DNA of 64,000 bases from Cladochytrium replicatum (Eukaryota; Chytridiomycota; Chytridiomycetes; Cladochytriales; Cladochytriaceae): the NCBI GenBank assembly GCA_025526935.1, contig JAHLKD010000001.1:1116001-1180000 (forward strand). Reading direction: 5' to 3'. The number at the start of each line of letters is the position of its first letter. Positions within the stretch are counted from its first letter, which is position 1. This document shows, piece after piece, positions 32,335 through 43,909 of this stretch. A program made the translations under genes and the position numbers. The notes under the pieces are model-generated. The model ran no database searches, was not told the DNA's origin, and worked only from the letters and a program-made list of their open reading frames with translations.

Positions 32335-34285
32335 ATGAGCAAAGCTTCCACAGCAACCCCTGCAGAGCTAAAGCGATTCCATCCGTACCAGAGACCAGCA
32401 GTCGCTAAAAAACAAAGAGAGGAGGAATTCATCGCATCGCTACCATCAAACGTGGTCGTGCAGTTCAAATCCACCGAAGGCGAACTCACAGGTCCACCAG
32501 TGAACTTGCCGGTCGAAACAAACCAGGAGCAACTCCAATTGCTCATTAACGAATTGCTGAAAAATGTAAGCTGCGCGTTTGTACCCGCACGTCCCAACTA
32601 TTTAACGAAACAGTAAATTCAGGATGAACCGCTGCCTTACTCGTTTATGGTGGATGATACCGAGGTGATCCGTGACGTCAAAACGGACATTCTCATTGGT
32701 CAGCATCGATCAGCCGAAAATGTGTTGGAAATAGTGTACCAGCCTCAGGCTATTTTCAGAGTTCGTGCAATCACCCGTTGCTCTAGTGCTCTGGCTGGCC
32801 ACACCGAAGCCATTCTTTCTGTTTCGTTCAGTCCAGATGGTGCACAGCTCGCTTCAGGCTCTGGAGATACTACAGTTCGTATCTGGGACCTGAATACTGA
32901 AACACCGCAGCACACGTTGAAAGGACACACTCATTGGGTCCAGATCGTTGCTTGGTCGCCCAACTGTAAATTTTTGGTATCCGGAAGCATGGATGATACA
33001 GTAAGAGATCCTGGAGCGATCGTTTGATCCTTTTTAGCTTATGCTAGGTTTATAAAGATCCGGTTGTGGGATCCGAAATCTGGAAAAGCGATCGGTGGAC
33101 CGTTGAAGGGGCACTCAAAGTGCATCACGTCTATCGCTTGGGAGCCTATGCATCTGTAAGCTTTGTTAACACCGATTATGCAGATGAGCTCAATCTGTGA
33201 AAAGGAACAGGGAATGTAATAGGTTCGCAACAGCATCAAAGGACTGCACCGTCAAAATTTGGGATGCGAATTTGCGCCGCTGTCTATTCACTCTCGCTCA
33301 GCATACCGACCCTGTGATGTGTGTGCGGTGGGGTGGTGAGGGACTCATCTACACCGGTTCAAGAGACAAGACGATTAAAGTTTGGGACGGAAAGGATGTG
33401 TGTGAACTCTAGTCATTTCAACACTTGAGCTCATCGATCCAAAATTAGGGAAAGCTCGTCCGAACTTTGGAAGGCCACGCACACTGGATTAACCACCTGG
33501 CACTCAGCACCGATTTCATAACTCGAAGTGCGTGCTACGATCACACAAAGCGACGTCCCTCAAATCCGGAAGAAGGTATCGCGCACACTGACACAGTTAT
33601 AACATGATTATCTTACCGTTTTCTTTGAATGTACAGCACAACAATGGGCACTGGAGCGTTACAACTCGTTCAAAGCGCAGAGCGGACCCGAGAGGCTCGT
33701 TTCCGGATCCGATGATTTCACAATGTTTTTGTGGGAACCTGTTTCGAGCTCCAGGGTTGGACCCGATGGTACAAGCATTGGCGGAAAGAAACCGATCGCG
33801 CGGATGACGGGACACCAACAGCTCGTGAACCATGTGTGCTTCTCTCCAGACGGTAGGTATATTGCCAGCGCTGGTTTTGATAAATCTGTTAAGCTCTGGG
33901 ACGGAACGACCGGAAAGTACGCACACTTCGGTTTCAATTTTTTATGTATGCTAATGGGTGATCCTTTCATTCAGGTTCATCAACACGTTGCGAGGTCACG
34001 TAGGGAAAGTCTACCAGGTGACGTGGTCGTCGGACTCCCGACAGATCCTGTCAGCATCCCAGGATTCGACAATGAAGGCGTGGGATATTCGGACAAAATC
34101 GTTGAAGATGGATTTGCCCGGCCATGCGGATGAGGTCTACTCCGTTGATTGGTCACCATCTGCAGCTGGAGCGATGGCAGATAAAGTCGCCAGTGGGGGA
34201 AAAGACAGAATCCTGAGAATGTAAGCCTACCGAATCTCTCTGGTGAGATAATGGGGGCTAACTTTTTATTAGATGGAAGAACTGA
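32335..34285 (+). CDS. RSA4: Notchless/Rsa4 WD40 ribosome-assembly factor
   Basis: Rsa4/NLE binds pre-60S particles and is removed by the AAA ATPase Rea1/Mdn1. The first part is the NLE domain: 'VVVQFKSTEGELTGPPVNL', then 'LLINELLKN' joined across the first intron (32566-32622) to 'DEPLPYSFMVDD'. WD40 repeats follow: 'ALAGHTEAILSVSFSPDG', 'LKGHTHWVQIVAWSPN', 'LKGHSKCITSIAWEP', 'TASKDCTVKIWD', 'GSRDKTIKVWD', 'TLEGHAHWINHLALS', 'VSGSDDFTMFLWEP', 'MTGHQQLVNHVCFSPDG', 'LRGHVGKVYQVTWSSD', 'LPGHADEVYSVDWSP'. The last exon is tiny (34273-34285) and completes 'RIWKN'. At least seven short introns interrupt the gene. Length about 500 residues, as usual. Confidence 0.93.
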
Positions 34286-34653
34286 TGTCATGTATGTTCT
34301 CCTTCCTTTAATCAATAAAACCATTATTTAGGCTGAACAGGTCATCACTAAAACATCACAATTGTCACATTTTAGCTGATTCTACACGCTCGCTCGTTCT
34401 GTTATTAACCAATGAATGTGGGAAACCAGCGAACCAGCGTCTTCGTATTCGCGAAGTGACCCTGGATTAGAAAAAGGATTTCCGTGTGTTTTAGTCTTGT
34501 ACTCGCGCCATTTTGCGGCTCTCTACTACAGTCAAGAGAGTCACTGGTAAGCGAGACGGACAGTTTTATGAGACGCTACGCCACCGGATTGGTCACTTTA
34601 AATAGGAAAAATGGTGTGGCGCACATTCAGGTTCCCACGCAACTTTATTCAAA
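34286..34653. other. convergent intergenic spacer
   Basis: The 3' flank of Notchless and TRIP4 (convergent genes). No other feature recognised. Confidence 0.5.
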
Positions 34654-36264
34654 TCACCCACATTCTGGTTCTGCAACATCCAGTGAATCATACCCATCAA
34701 ATCCATCCCCTGATGCGGAGAGCTCATGCTGGACCCTTCCACCTCTGCGACGTTTCAAAGCCGCCCATTTTGCAGCATTGGGTTTTTCTGTCCCACGCGC
34801 ATTCGGGTTGCTGATTTGAGCTTTAACTGTGGTCGTTGCCTTTGCAGATCCCAGCTTCTTTCGCTGAGCCATCGTCAAATGAGCTTCATCTTTCTGCTTT
34901 TCCGAGATCCTCACGACAACAAACGTTGGAGCTTTCCTCAGATTTGGATTGAAGAATGCACCGCCCTTTGCTGTGTTGTCTGATCGGGAGATGGATGGCG
35001 GAGGAGGCCGGACGTTCTCTTTCGTTGCTTTTGCGAGGACCTCACTTACTCGCGGAGCGGAGGTCGGTGCGACTTCCCGCACTGTCCGATTCTCAAGATC
35101 GATGGTCAAGGTTCGTGTGCGTCGACGCTCTTCTTCCGCTTGTTCAGCATCCCGCGCTGCTTTCACAGCTAAAGCGCGTTCTTCTTGGGAAAGCCATTTG
35201 TCCCCGATCGCGCTTTGGTAGTCAAAATCCGAAGCAAGGTCTGTCCAGCAAGATCAGAATCCGAAACTTTGACCCTAACTCGACATACCATGGACTCTTG
35301 TACGTGCGGCACTATTGCGGTCATACTCGAGCAGCCTTTCCTTCTGCTGCTCAGCACGAATCAATCGTTCATCCTCCGTAGCAAGAGAAGGGAATTGTGT
35401 GCTATCTTCAACTTTTGGGCCTCCTGCAACAGAGCCGTAACCTCTTTGGCCTCCCGCACGATGGCTGTATCGTGCTCCTTGAACCGGGTCTTTTCCGGAC
35501 GGAGCCTTTCGCTTTCGTGCCTGTATGAGCTGCAACTGCTGCTCGCGGCTTTCAACTTGTGTCCCGCATCCCGGGCATGGGCCAGCCCCTTCCAATTTGC
35601 AGATGATCTTTCCGCATGACAAGCAATTCGTAACAAGCCCATGTGTTTGTGCTAGAAACTAACATAAACGTTTGAAATGCCCTCCTTTGAATTGCATTAC
35701 CTAAACACTCGCAGAAAATTCTGCCTCCCCATCCAGGACCATGGTTTCCAACCTTCGCTTGTGCCTCAATCTCAGCCATGTCGACGGCGGCTTTCTTATC
35801 TTTTTTGTTTCCTCGCTGCTGTTGCGTACTCCCCCCACCGCGCTTTCCCGCAACCGGGCCAGTAATTTTCAGCACACTTCCTCCAGATGATTTTGGGCTT
35901 CCAAGTTGAATTGGACTTTGTTTCGGCTGGAGCGATGGGGATTGTGGTTTGCCCCTACCAGGACTATCTGATCCTCTGGCTTCCCCACGACCTGCATTGG
36001 CAGGTGCTTTGCTGTTGGGACGGAAACGAGCAATGCTATATTCGTGAATCAGAGTCACGGCAGCATCAGAGGATCCCAACATTCCCGAAAGATGCTCTGC
36101 AACTTCCTCCGAGGTTCCCATCGTATCAGTGAATTTAAGGATCTGACGTGGTTTTGATACATTAGTCCAAGCGCATGGAGCTTGTACACACTAATGCTGA
36201 CCTCCTTGGCATCATCCACGCCGACCCCCAGCAGTTTTGCGATTCGTGTAGGGAAACTGGACAT
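34654..36264 (-). CDS. TRIP4/ASC-1 zinc-finger coactivator
   Basis: Activating signal cointegrator 1 homologue. Four or more exons. N-terminus 'MSSFPTRIAKLLGVGVDDAK' (a Met six codons upstream at 36282 is possible), then 'EVAEHLSGMLG', a Ser/Pro/Gly-rich linker, and the C2HC5 zinc finger: 'FCEC' at the end of one exon, then 'HGLVTNCLSCGKIICKLEG' and 'GPCPGCG' in the next. Downstream are a basic helical region, 'LTIDLENRTV', and a Lys/Arg-rich C-terminus. In animals TRIP4 belongs to the ASC-1 complex (with ASCC1-3), which acts in transcription and in rescue of stalled ribosomes. The C2HC5 finger (Pfam zf-C2HC5) is diagnostic. Confidence 0.9.
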
Positions 36265-36413
36265 GGTTCGACTTCGCCACAACTACAGAGGGACAGCAGA
36301 CGTGCAAAGCTGAAGCTCATCCAAAGTCTACTTCATTCATATTTACAATCTCAGAGATTAGACCATTTCTCTGACTAGCAAGAAAGGTCGAACTGCAACT
36401 GCCAAAAGCGATC

Positions 36414-36841
36414 TTAATGTTTTGGTAATGGTCTTTTGACGGCATAGACAAACGTATCGTCCATCGTGATTTCCAGTATATGAGAAGGATACACCGCTAA
36501 ATCATGAGTGTCAGGAGAGCGGTCCAAATCGAAGGCATCCAGCACGCTCACCTGAAACCTTCTTTAGTGGGCTCCCGGGGTCCGCAACGCCGATAACCCT
36601 CCTAGCTTCTGGTAGCATTTCCCAGATGTCTTTCGCTGTATCTTCTCGTTGATGGAGGTCGCCGGATGACTAAATGATGGCACTGTCAAAAACGCACTTT
36701 TGCAACCAGAGTTTTCTGTCATACAGCGAATAGCTTTCCATCGTAAGAGGACGCAATAAGGGCCCCCAACTGGTCGGGGATTTCCTTCACCAGAGATTCC
36801 AGAATGCCCAGTGCTCTCTGTTGCAATTCTTCCCGTGCCAT
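36414..36841 (-). CDS. Ragulator subunit LAMTOR4
   Basis: Three short exons, 36841-36725, 36669-36552 and 36496-36414, each with good GT-AG junctions, give 105 residues (human LAMTOR4 has 99). The core 'IPDQLGALI..' followed across the first intron by 'ASSGDL' matches the human 'IPDQLGYLVL...ASSGDL', and 'LKKVSAVYPSHILEITMD' with 'VYAVKRP' matches the end. LAMTOR4 is a roadblock-fold subunit of Ragulator, which anchors Rag GTPases and TORC1 at the vacuole/lysosome. Its ATG lies only 41 bp from that of prefoldin 1 on the other strand. Each exon is too short to show as a long ORF. Confidence 0.85.
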
Positions 36842-36882
36842 CCTTCTGTCAGTGCGACTTTCAGAGGGGCTTAGCAACACCC

Positions 36883-37339
36883 ATGTCGATAAACGACGAG
36901 ACCCTCCGCAAGGTTCGTTGTTGAAAAAAAATACCCTTGAGATCGCCTCAACACTTTTTAGCTCCTTGTCGAGACGCAGGTGAAGTTGGGAGAGTTCAGC
37001 CGGCAGTTGCAACTGGTGAAATCGCAGCAACAAGCTAGGGAGCGGGAGCGAAGGCTGAACGAGCTGACTGTGAAGGAATTGTCGGCGCTCGATTCGAGCG
37101 CTAAGACGTACAAATCTGTTGGACGAATGCAAGTTGAAAACTCTCATGCTCATCCTATTTTTGCTCAACTTTTGTTCAGGTTCTTGCTCACAGACGTGAA
37201 AGTTCTAACAAAGAATCTCCAAACACAAATAAACGATGCTGACAAAGAAATCAAGGCACTGGAACGTGCAGGAAACAAAATTCAGTCGGATTTGAAGGAC
37301 ACTCAAGAAGCAGTTAGACATCTCTTTGGCGGACAATGA
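36883..37339 (+). CDS. PFD1: prefoldin subunit 1
   Basis: Three exons: 36883-36912, 36962-37128 and 37180-37339, giving 118 residues (human PFDN1 has 122). The fold is two long helices around 'KTYKSVGRM' and 'FLLTD', which corresponds to the conserved 'MYEGVGRMF' region of PFDN1. Both helices are rich in Lys, Glu, Gln and Leu (coiled coil). Prefoldin is a cytosolic hexamer that passes actin and tubulin to the chaperonin CCT. The second intron is GC-AG (gcaagt...ttcag). The first exon carries only ten codons. Confidence 0.88.
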
Positions 37340-37391
37340 TAGACAAATACATGGCATATATTTGAATGATCGATGTGTGATATGTTTTTGA

Positions 37392-38130
37392 TCATCTGGC
37401 GGAAATCGATCTGTCAAAGGCAGAACGAAGAGCTTGCTTTGCACTCGACTGCACCAGTTTCGGCTTCTCCACATGGCCATCCAGATGTCCTTCCGTGCTA
37501 GATGTGATTCTTTGGCATCGTCGTCAGTATCGTCGGACGTCTCCTGACCGCTGTAATCACTCTCCGACATATCTTCGTCATCTCGTTCCTCATCATCCAC
37601 TTCCCCCTCATCAGACATCTCATCAAGTTCTCCAACACGAGACCTACCAGCATCTTCCTTTTGCGGTGTCTTAATTTCGTCTCGACTGCGTACCAGCCGA
37701 GAACTTGAGCCCAGGTTGACTGACTTCGTTGAATTCCGTTTGTTTTAGGTGTGCCGATATATACGTATTGGCTCGGCTAGCCATCGCGAAAGACCGGCAT
37801 CTTTGTTGATAGATTTAATCGCATTCTGTTGGCCACGATTTCCTTTCTTGTCAACCGGATCCAAACCGTGTCGAGTATTATAATCTTCCATTAACTGTAT
37901 CGGAATCAGCGTCGATATTGGATTCCAGTATGTCTATATCGACATGTTCCGCAGCCTTGATTTCTATTTCACCTTGGGTGACTCGACACTCGATTCATGT
38001 ATACCGTATCCCTATCTTCTTTAAACTTCGATCTCCTTTTCTTCTTCTTTGGGGAAACAATGTTAGATTTTTCCATGTCATGACGGTTTTCCAGTTCTAA
38101 CGATTTGGACTTCGTCTTCAACTCGTGGCT
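37392..38130 (-). CDS. uncertain gene, acidic/basic low-complexity protein
   Basis: Minus-strand segments look coding but do not join in one frame: 'NRHDMEKSNIVSPKKKKRR' (about 38090-38035), 'AAEHVDIDILESNIDADSD' (about 37955-37900), 'MEDYNTRHGLDPVDKKGN' (about 37890-37840), an acidic run 'DEGEVDDEERDDEDMSESD' (about 37615-37560), and an end reading 'KQALRSAFDRSISAR' with a stop at 37392. Introns or one-base errors must lie between them. No family is recognised. A nuclear protein is suggested by the mix of basic and acidic patches, without firm support. Confidence 0.4.
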
Positions 38131-38567
38131 GCTCTAAAGGCGGTTGTATCGTGAACTCCCATGCCTGCGACAAAATTCTCGACCGCGTTCGTCTCTTCAA
38201 ATCGAACCGAAGCCGTATCAGACTGATCTTATTGACTCTCTGCTTGACTTCTGCTCATTGTACGAGACCTACGCCACACTGCAGTTAGAGAACGAGGGAG
38301 CGAAATGAATGTTTCATAAAAAATCGAAGAGGGATGATGGGAGAGCAACTATAAACGAAACGAACACCACAGCACACCGCAGTAAACCACCCAACCAGAA
38401 AACACTGAGAAGAAAACCGAACAAACATCCCATTTGACCGTAAAGCCAACGTAGAATACCCAATTCGAATGTGATCCAACTCATGTTCTCCGCTCCAAAG
38501 CCCTCAAACTAGACGTTCCACAATTTGTCTGATGCGCACCATGCCGCCCTCGACACATAACTCCACA
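38131..38567. other. intergenic spacer
   Basis: Nothing recognised apart from the expected 3' flank of cofilin. Short open frames only. Confidence 0.45.
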
Positions 38568-39332
38568 TTAGGACTTGATCACCGGGTTCGCACCCTTCGG
38601 GGCAACGTTCTCGAAGACACTCTCGAAAGCGATTTCGGAAAGCTCGGTGCACTGGACTTCTGCGTGGATACCCTGGAGCCGGTCACGGAGAGCCTGCTTC
38701 GACGAAGCGTAAAGCATGCGGAACTTGATCTTTGCGCTGTTGGGTGCCCTGAGTGAAGCAAATTGAGCAAAACCGTTTAGGCACAAGAGAAAATTTGCAT
38801 GGAAAGCATGGTTCTGGCCAGTTGGCAACTGAATCCCAATCTTTGCACATCCCGACTTTTCGAAAAAAAATGAAGATCCCTTTCCATCAATACATACCAC
38901 ATGATGAAGATGAGCTTGTTGCGCACACCGTCCTCAGCAGTCTGGTATTCGAGATCGAACACACCGTAGCGACCTAATCCATCAAACTCATTTAAATCCA
39001 AAAGATATGTTTATATGTCGATTGGAGCTACCTTCTTCGGCGGGGAAGAGCTGGGCAAAGGATTCGTATGAAGCTTCAGGGGTGCCAGGCTCAGCGTACT
39101 TCTCGGGAACAATCTTTCCATCGTCGATTTTGTAGACAATCCAGCTGTATTTCCTGCGCAGCTTCATGTCTTCGAAGAGGCTGAGCGCATCGTTGACGAC
39201 ACCCACACCAGAGCTCTGCAAAAAATGTGTTAGAGAACTGCCTTGTGAGATCGCTTGGAGCACCGCTTTTGACACTGATGTGCAGATAATTGCACCTAGC
39301 GATCGGAGTGCGACACTGGGCAAGCTTACCAT
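38568..39332 (-). CDS. COF1: cofilin (ADF/cofilin family)
   Basis: Actin-severing protein of about 145 residues. The first exon holds only the ATG (39332-39330), followed by a 114-nt intron (gtaagc...ttgcag). Exon 2 begins at 39215 with 'SSGVGVVNDALSLFEDMKL', the conserved N-terminus whose Ser is the usual phospho-regulated site. Then come 'YSWIVYKIDD', 'YGVFDLEYQTAEDG' and 'NKLIFIMW' (exon 3), and 'APNSAKIKFRMLYASSKQA' with 'GIHAEVQCTELSE' (exon 4), the actin-binding long helix. A start-codon-only first exon is also seen in yeast COF1. Divergent to MIC19 across 191 bp. Confidence 0.93.
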
Positions 39333-39449
39333 AATTGCAGCGGATTCAGATTTTGTTCGGGAGAGTGAAATTGGCTGACCCTGAAGACCAGAGGTTGGTT
39401 TTAAGAGAGATTTCCAGGGTGGATTTGACTCGCTACAAGCACTATGAGT

Positions 39450-39482
39450 CACGTGGGAATGGATATCTGGGTATCACACGTG
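39450..39482. promoter_or_regulatory. two CACGTG boxes in the cofilin/MIC19 promoter
   Basis: CACGTG occurs at 39450-39455 and 39477-39482 in the 191-bp spacer between the start codons of cofilin (39332) and MIC19 (39524). The second is CACGTGAC-like (cacgtgaca). Same core as in the COX7a/SLC35F6 spacer. Confidence 0.5.
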
Positions 39483-39523
39483 ACATGCTATCCGGTTGTG
39501 TCACACATCCGTCCTTTCAAGGA

Positions 39524-40220
39524 ATGGGAGGACAGCAGAGCAAGGAAGCGCAGAGCATTGTGTTCTACTCGAACGAACCAGATATCAGCATACAGGTAAG
39601 GATCGGGGAAGGCTGTATACCACTTGAAGTGCTAATCTTATCATTGTAGTTCACTCCCAACCTGGTGAACCAGCTAAATGGAGGACAATCTGTACGTGGA
39701 TAGTTGAGTGTGGAATGAGTTTGAAACGTGCAGCCGGGAAATCAAAAATGGATTTCTACGGGAATCATGACGAAGGATCTCTGATTACGCATTCCTTGTT
39801 ACACCACCAGAATGCCGGGGACGAAGATACTGATCGAACAGTTGAAGAACGTCTCCAGCAGCAGCTTTCTCTCGAAAAAGAACGGAGATATGCTTTTGAG
39901 CAGCGTTCGGTTGCAATGGTGAGCCGTGAAGCAGATGACATCTCCAGAAGATTAGGACCGTGAGTGGAATGATTTGGTTGAACGGAGTCACCATAGTTAA
40001 CAGAATTAGTAGGATTCCCGCTCTTGCAGTTGACTCGGCGTCAGTCCCAACACAGCAGTCGGTGATCGAGTGTTATAGGTATCTTTACATGTCGATGTAG
40101 GTTTTTTTTGGAGACTTAATCTTGTTTTCAATAAGGAAAAATTCAAAACGGCCATTAGACTGCTGGAAAGAAGTGGAGGAATTTAAGGACACTGTTTTGC
40201 AAGCGCAAACTGTGGGTTGA
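39524..40220 (+). CDS. MIC19: MICOS subunit MIC19 (CHCH protein)
   Basis: Five exons: 39524-39595, 39650-39691, 39811-39959, 40010-40078, 40136-40220. The protein starts 'MGGQQSKE', with Gly2 as a myristoylation-type site as in other MIC19 proteins, then 'FTPNLVNQLNGGQ', a long charged helix ('TVEERLQQQLSLEKERR'), and a C-terminus 'VIECYRKNSKRPLDCWKEV'. The two cysteines form a CX10C pair, the form found in fungal MIC19, in place of the full twin CX9C of animals. MIC19 sits on the intermembrane-space side of the inner membrane and holds cristae junctions together with Mic60. Confidence 0.88.
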
Positions 40221-40422
40221 CTGGCTGAAGCAAATTGTGCGGCACTCTCAAACTTTGTCTCCTTTAGAGCCGGATTATCTCCTAGCAATAAATTAATTTT
40301 AAACAGTCCTACGCTCTCCAGTTTCAAAATATAAAGCAAAAGATGGAAAATGCGCTGGTTGTTCATTAAGCCACCGCTGTGATCGTGCGGGTGATCCGTT
40401 TCCCAAGCGAAGGGACATTCCG

Positions 40423-41540
40423 ATGAGACCTCCGTGGAAGCCAGTCCTCGAGCATGCAATCCATGCGAATGCGTCGGAGCGAGCCGCACGTTTGTGACCT
40501 CTCTAAACCCCTCTGTTCCACTCGTCTGATCCATGTTTGAAGAGTACGTTCAGTTAGCAACAGTCAAACCCAACGGTCGACCCTCCAATCGCACCTTGGT
40601 CTTTCGCGGATTCTTTCCCGTTCCCGACATTGACCTCGACCTTCTTCCAACCCCCACACCCAGCATGACAAACCTCTCCAGCGGTGGGAGCAGCACAAAC
40701 ATCGATCACTCCATCCCTGCGCCCATCAGCCGAAGCTCTTCGGATTCTTTCAGGCAGTGGGGTAGCTCCAGCTCCCTCCATGCTAGTCGTGGGGAGACTC
40801 TTGCAGCAGTGAAGCTCAATACACTTTTGGAGTTCGTCGCCGACATCCGAAGCGCTAAAATTGGGGAGGAATGGTCTGCTGGAAAAGTGGCACACGCGGA
40901 AGTTTGCTGGTGGGTTTATTGCATTTATATCCCGATGTCCGAAGTGATTGGAATCCAATTCAGGTATTTCCCGCAGACGCGAGAACAGTTCAGGTTGGCA
41001 GGAACACTCCATATGCTTGCACCCCCGAATTCTCCGCTTGTGCAATCTGTTCTGCCACCTTGGGCTCCGAAGGATGTAGACTGGGAAGCAGAGCGCCTGC
41101 GTCTATGGCGCGAGATCAGTCCGTCCCTACGGGCCAGCTTTTCATGGGGTCCCCCGGGCCGACCATTCGTTGAAGGCGAACAGCTCTCGAAGCTTGAGTG
41201 CATGCTACCCGCCGAGGTGGCACCCTCCGCTTTGACAGCCGACGCAACTGCTGCAGGACAGGATGGCGTGGTGAATCTAACAGTTTCGTCACCTTCACCG
41301 CAACATCCTGCACCCCACACCGTGGCACAGAGCCGCTCGACCAAAGAACAGCAGTTGATCAAGATCCACGATGAGGCGTTGTCGCATTTCGGAATTCTGT
41401 TGTTGGATGTAGAGTTTGTAGACCATTTGGACCTGAAGACTGTGCCGCAAACGCGAATGCACTACAAAGTTCGGGTTCCTGAGCGGACGTGGGGGAGGAT
41501 TTCGGGACTCGATTGGGAATCGAAGAGAGTTTTCTCGTGA
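40423..41540 (+). CDS. Alr4036-type pyridoxamine 5'-phosphate oxidase-like flavoprotein
   Basis: FMN-binding split-barrel protein. The likely N-terminus is a short exon at 40423 ('MRPPWKPVLEHAI'), as in the family; the open frame from Met 40533 ('MFEEYVQLATVKPNGRPSNR') carries the hallmark 'QLATVxxxGxPxxRTxVFRG'. Further motifs are 'AEVCW' joined across an in-frame 54-nt intron (40910-40963) to 'YFPQTREQFRLAG'. Two Ser/Pro-rich insertions (after 'FRGF' and after 'SKLECM') lengthen it. The exact junction after the first exon is not resolved (one base short), so the start could be 40533. Biochemical role in this family is unknown. Confidence 0.82.
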
Positions 41541-41985
41541 TGACTTGGCTTTGTCATTGCTTACATTATTTGTAAATACATTCTCGGCGAATATTTCTCT
41601 ACTACGTTATCGAATTTCTTCCCAAACAAAAGTATTTATTGCCCACAAGGATTGATCGAGGTGTACAGTTAATTCCTCCTTTTCGGTATTGCGTTAAAAC
41701 GTTTATCGTCTGCATCAATCGTGTATTCTGTACAAGCTCCTGTTATCCTTACGAATTCGAGTTTTGATAAACCGATTCTTTCCACTTCAGGATGTCCAGG
41801 ATTGAGTAGAACGCGATTTGTTTCCCAGAGGAGAGAGCGGCAAAAGATTTTGAAGATCTACTAAAAGCGTATTGAATGTGTGCGAGTGCAACAAAACGTT
41901 ATGCAACATGCGTTTAAAACTCTAAACCAAAGCAAGTGAAAGCAAATCTACAGCAGAGTCAGAACGTGCCACCAATGAAGCAAGT
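41541..41985. other. convergent intergenic spacer
   Basis: No gene recognised; 3' flanks of the flavoprotein and the GDSL lipase. Confidence 0.5.
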
Positions 41986-42974
41986 TTAGAAACCGAAGGT
42001 GGTCTGGATGAACTTGGTCATGTCATCAGCAATGAACTTGTGAACCTTGGTGGAGGGGTGGAGACCGTCCCAGATAAGGAAGGTGTCGGGGGCAGAGCAG
42101 ACGGTAGCGTTACCCTTAGGGGGGAGGCCGTTGAAGCAGTCCGTGCAGCAGAGAGCAGGGCTGGGGATCAAGTTGGGGGTGTAGGAGGTGGGCAAGAAGG
42201 CAGTGACGGGGACTTCGTACTTGGCGATCTTAACCCATGGGAAAGACTTCTTGAACTTAGCAACCAAGGTGTCGATGGTGGAGCCGTAGAGGGCGTAGAA
42301 AGGGTCCAGCTCCTTAGGGAGGACAATGGGCATGATCTGGAAGGCACCGAAAGCAACGAGGGTCTTCCACTGGTCGTACTGGGCAGCAGCGAAGTACGAG
42401 GCGTTCTTTCCGAGACCGAGAATGTCGTTGTCGAACTTGTCGTTTGCACCGACGAAAATGGTGTAAAGGATGTCCCACTTGAACCAGTCCTGCTTCCAGA
42501 GGTAGGACTTCAACTGGGTGTCAGCACCTGGAACCTTCTGGATGGAGCCATCCTTGCGGAGGGGCTGCAATACCCAAAATTGAGTCTTGCATTCTCAAAT
42601 TAACAATGAAGACTCTTATTACCTCTCCAAACTTGCCACCGACCCATCCCTGAACCAACTCGTCGGAGGTAGTAGCACCACCAGCAGCGAAGTTCTCAAC
42701 CTCAAGGTCCTTGGCATCGACGATGTAGTCAAGCCAGACGGGGCCATTGGAGAAACGTCCCTTGTAGTAGGCGTTCGAGGGGATCGAAGGGCCGTTGTTC
42801 TTAGTAAGGCCGGCACAAACACCGGTGTCGGTAAGCGAATCACCGAAAGACACAATTTTCTCCACACCTGCTCGCAACCGTAAACATAAAAATAGATTGT
42901 CATTTCGCATCTCACTCACCAGCGAGGGCGGCGGGGGCGAAGGCAAGAATGGCAGCAACAACAGAGTAGCGCAT
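41986..42974 (-). CDS. secreted GDSL lipase/esterase
   Basis: Three exons starting at 42974. The first encodes a signal peptide ('MRYSVVAAILAFAPAALA'), the second starts 'GVEKIVSFGDSLTDTG', the third starts after an intron ending 'ttgcag'. SGNH-family blocks are visible: the nucleophile Ser in 'FGDSLTD' (block I), Gly in 'ENFAAGGATT' (block II), Asn in 'FVGANDKF' (block III), and the Asp-His pair in 'IWDGLHPST' (block V). Cysteine pairs near the C-terminus ('LCCTDC') suggest disulfides. Length about 290 residues. It probably hydrolyses esters outside the cell; the substrate is unknown. Confidence 0.92.
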
Positions 42975-43909
42975 GATTACTATGACGATTTAGCTGGAGA
43001 CTAACACAAGCAGGTGTTGCTTTATATACGAGCATAAACTCAATCAGATGGTCCACGGGCTCAGCTGCCAAATTTTTTTGAGGTGTCGGGTACAAAAATT
43101 TGTTGGAATGACCCCCACGGATCGGGCTGCGGCACGGGTTTGGTCCCAGGCTTCCTTCGACCGTTCTTTTCAGCAGTCAAGCATTCAGACTCATTGGCAT
43201 GAGACGATCTATGATCGGAACATGCTTTTGGATCATTGAATAGATGGCACTTTATTTTTAACCACTTTGTTAGTGAGTATATGGCTACATATATCGAGAC
43301 AGCTGGAACGGGGGCACCGGCTGTACATGAGGGAGTTTCAAGGTCAACTTATAGGAAGTAAATTTGAATGAGCATACGGAGAACAACGATATGCCATTGG
43401 TGAATGGCAATGTGAACAGCAGCAACCGGCTAATTCTCCGGGCCTCTCCATGTTGTTCGCTTAAGGACCAATTTCAAAAATTTGACTCCAAATCGGTCAT
43501 TAAAATTTTGACCTCAAAGACTTAATATCAGTCTGCTGGCAGGGTAAGCAGCGCACCAAAATGAAGTCGGTAACGAAAACCACTTCAGATTTGTAAGCGA
43601 GTGTTGTTCTTATCGATTATCACGTTAAAACGAAATAATTGCATCCGTTAAAATAGAAAAAAGGGGTATCAAATTTTGCCTATCAAATGGAATGGCATAA
43701 CAAAGCGACCTCCGTACCTCCGACTTTGATTCTTCATCAACCGTTCCTTTTGCTCCTCCAACAAAAGGTCCTTTCTGAGTATTAATTCCGATATTGCACA
43801 GTTCCCACTTCTGTCCACAAAAATGACATGGGACTACAATCAAGATTCATCTATTCACCAGTACGCCTTGCCGTTGTCTTTTTGAAGGACGCTCCCTTGC
43901 CTGACGGCG
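42975..43909. other. intergenic region
   Basis: No gene recognised over about 930 bp. The left end should hold the promoter of the GDSL lipase. Short open frames have no domain signals. Confidence 0.5.

Noticed and set aside
42040-42603. 187-codon plus-strand frame rich in Gly/Val/Glu
   Set aside because: Exactly opposite the GDSL lipase exon, which has all catalytic blocks.
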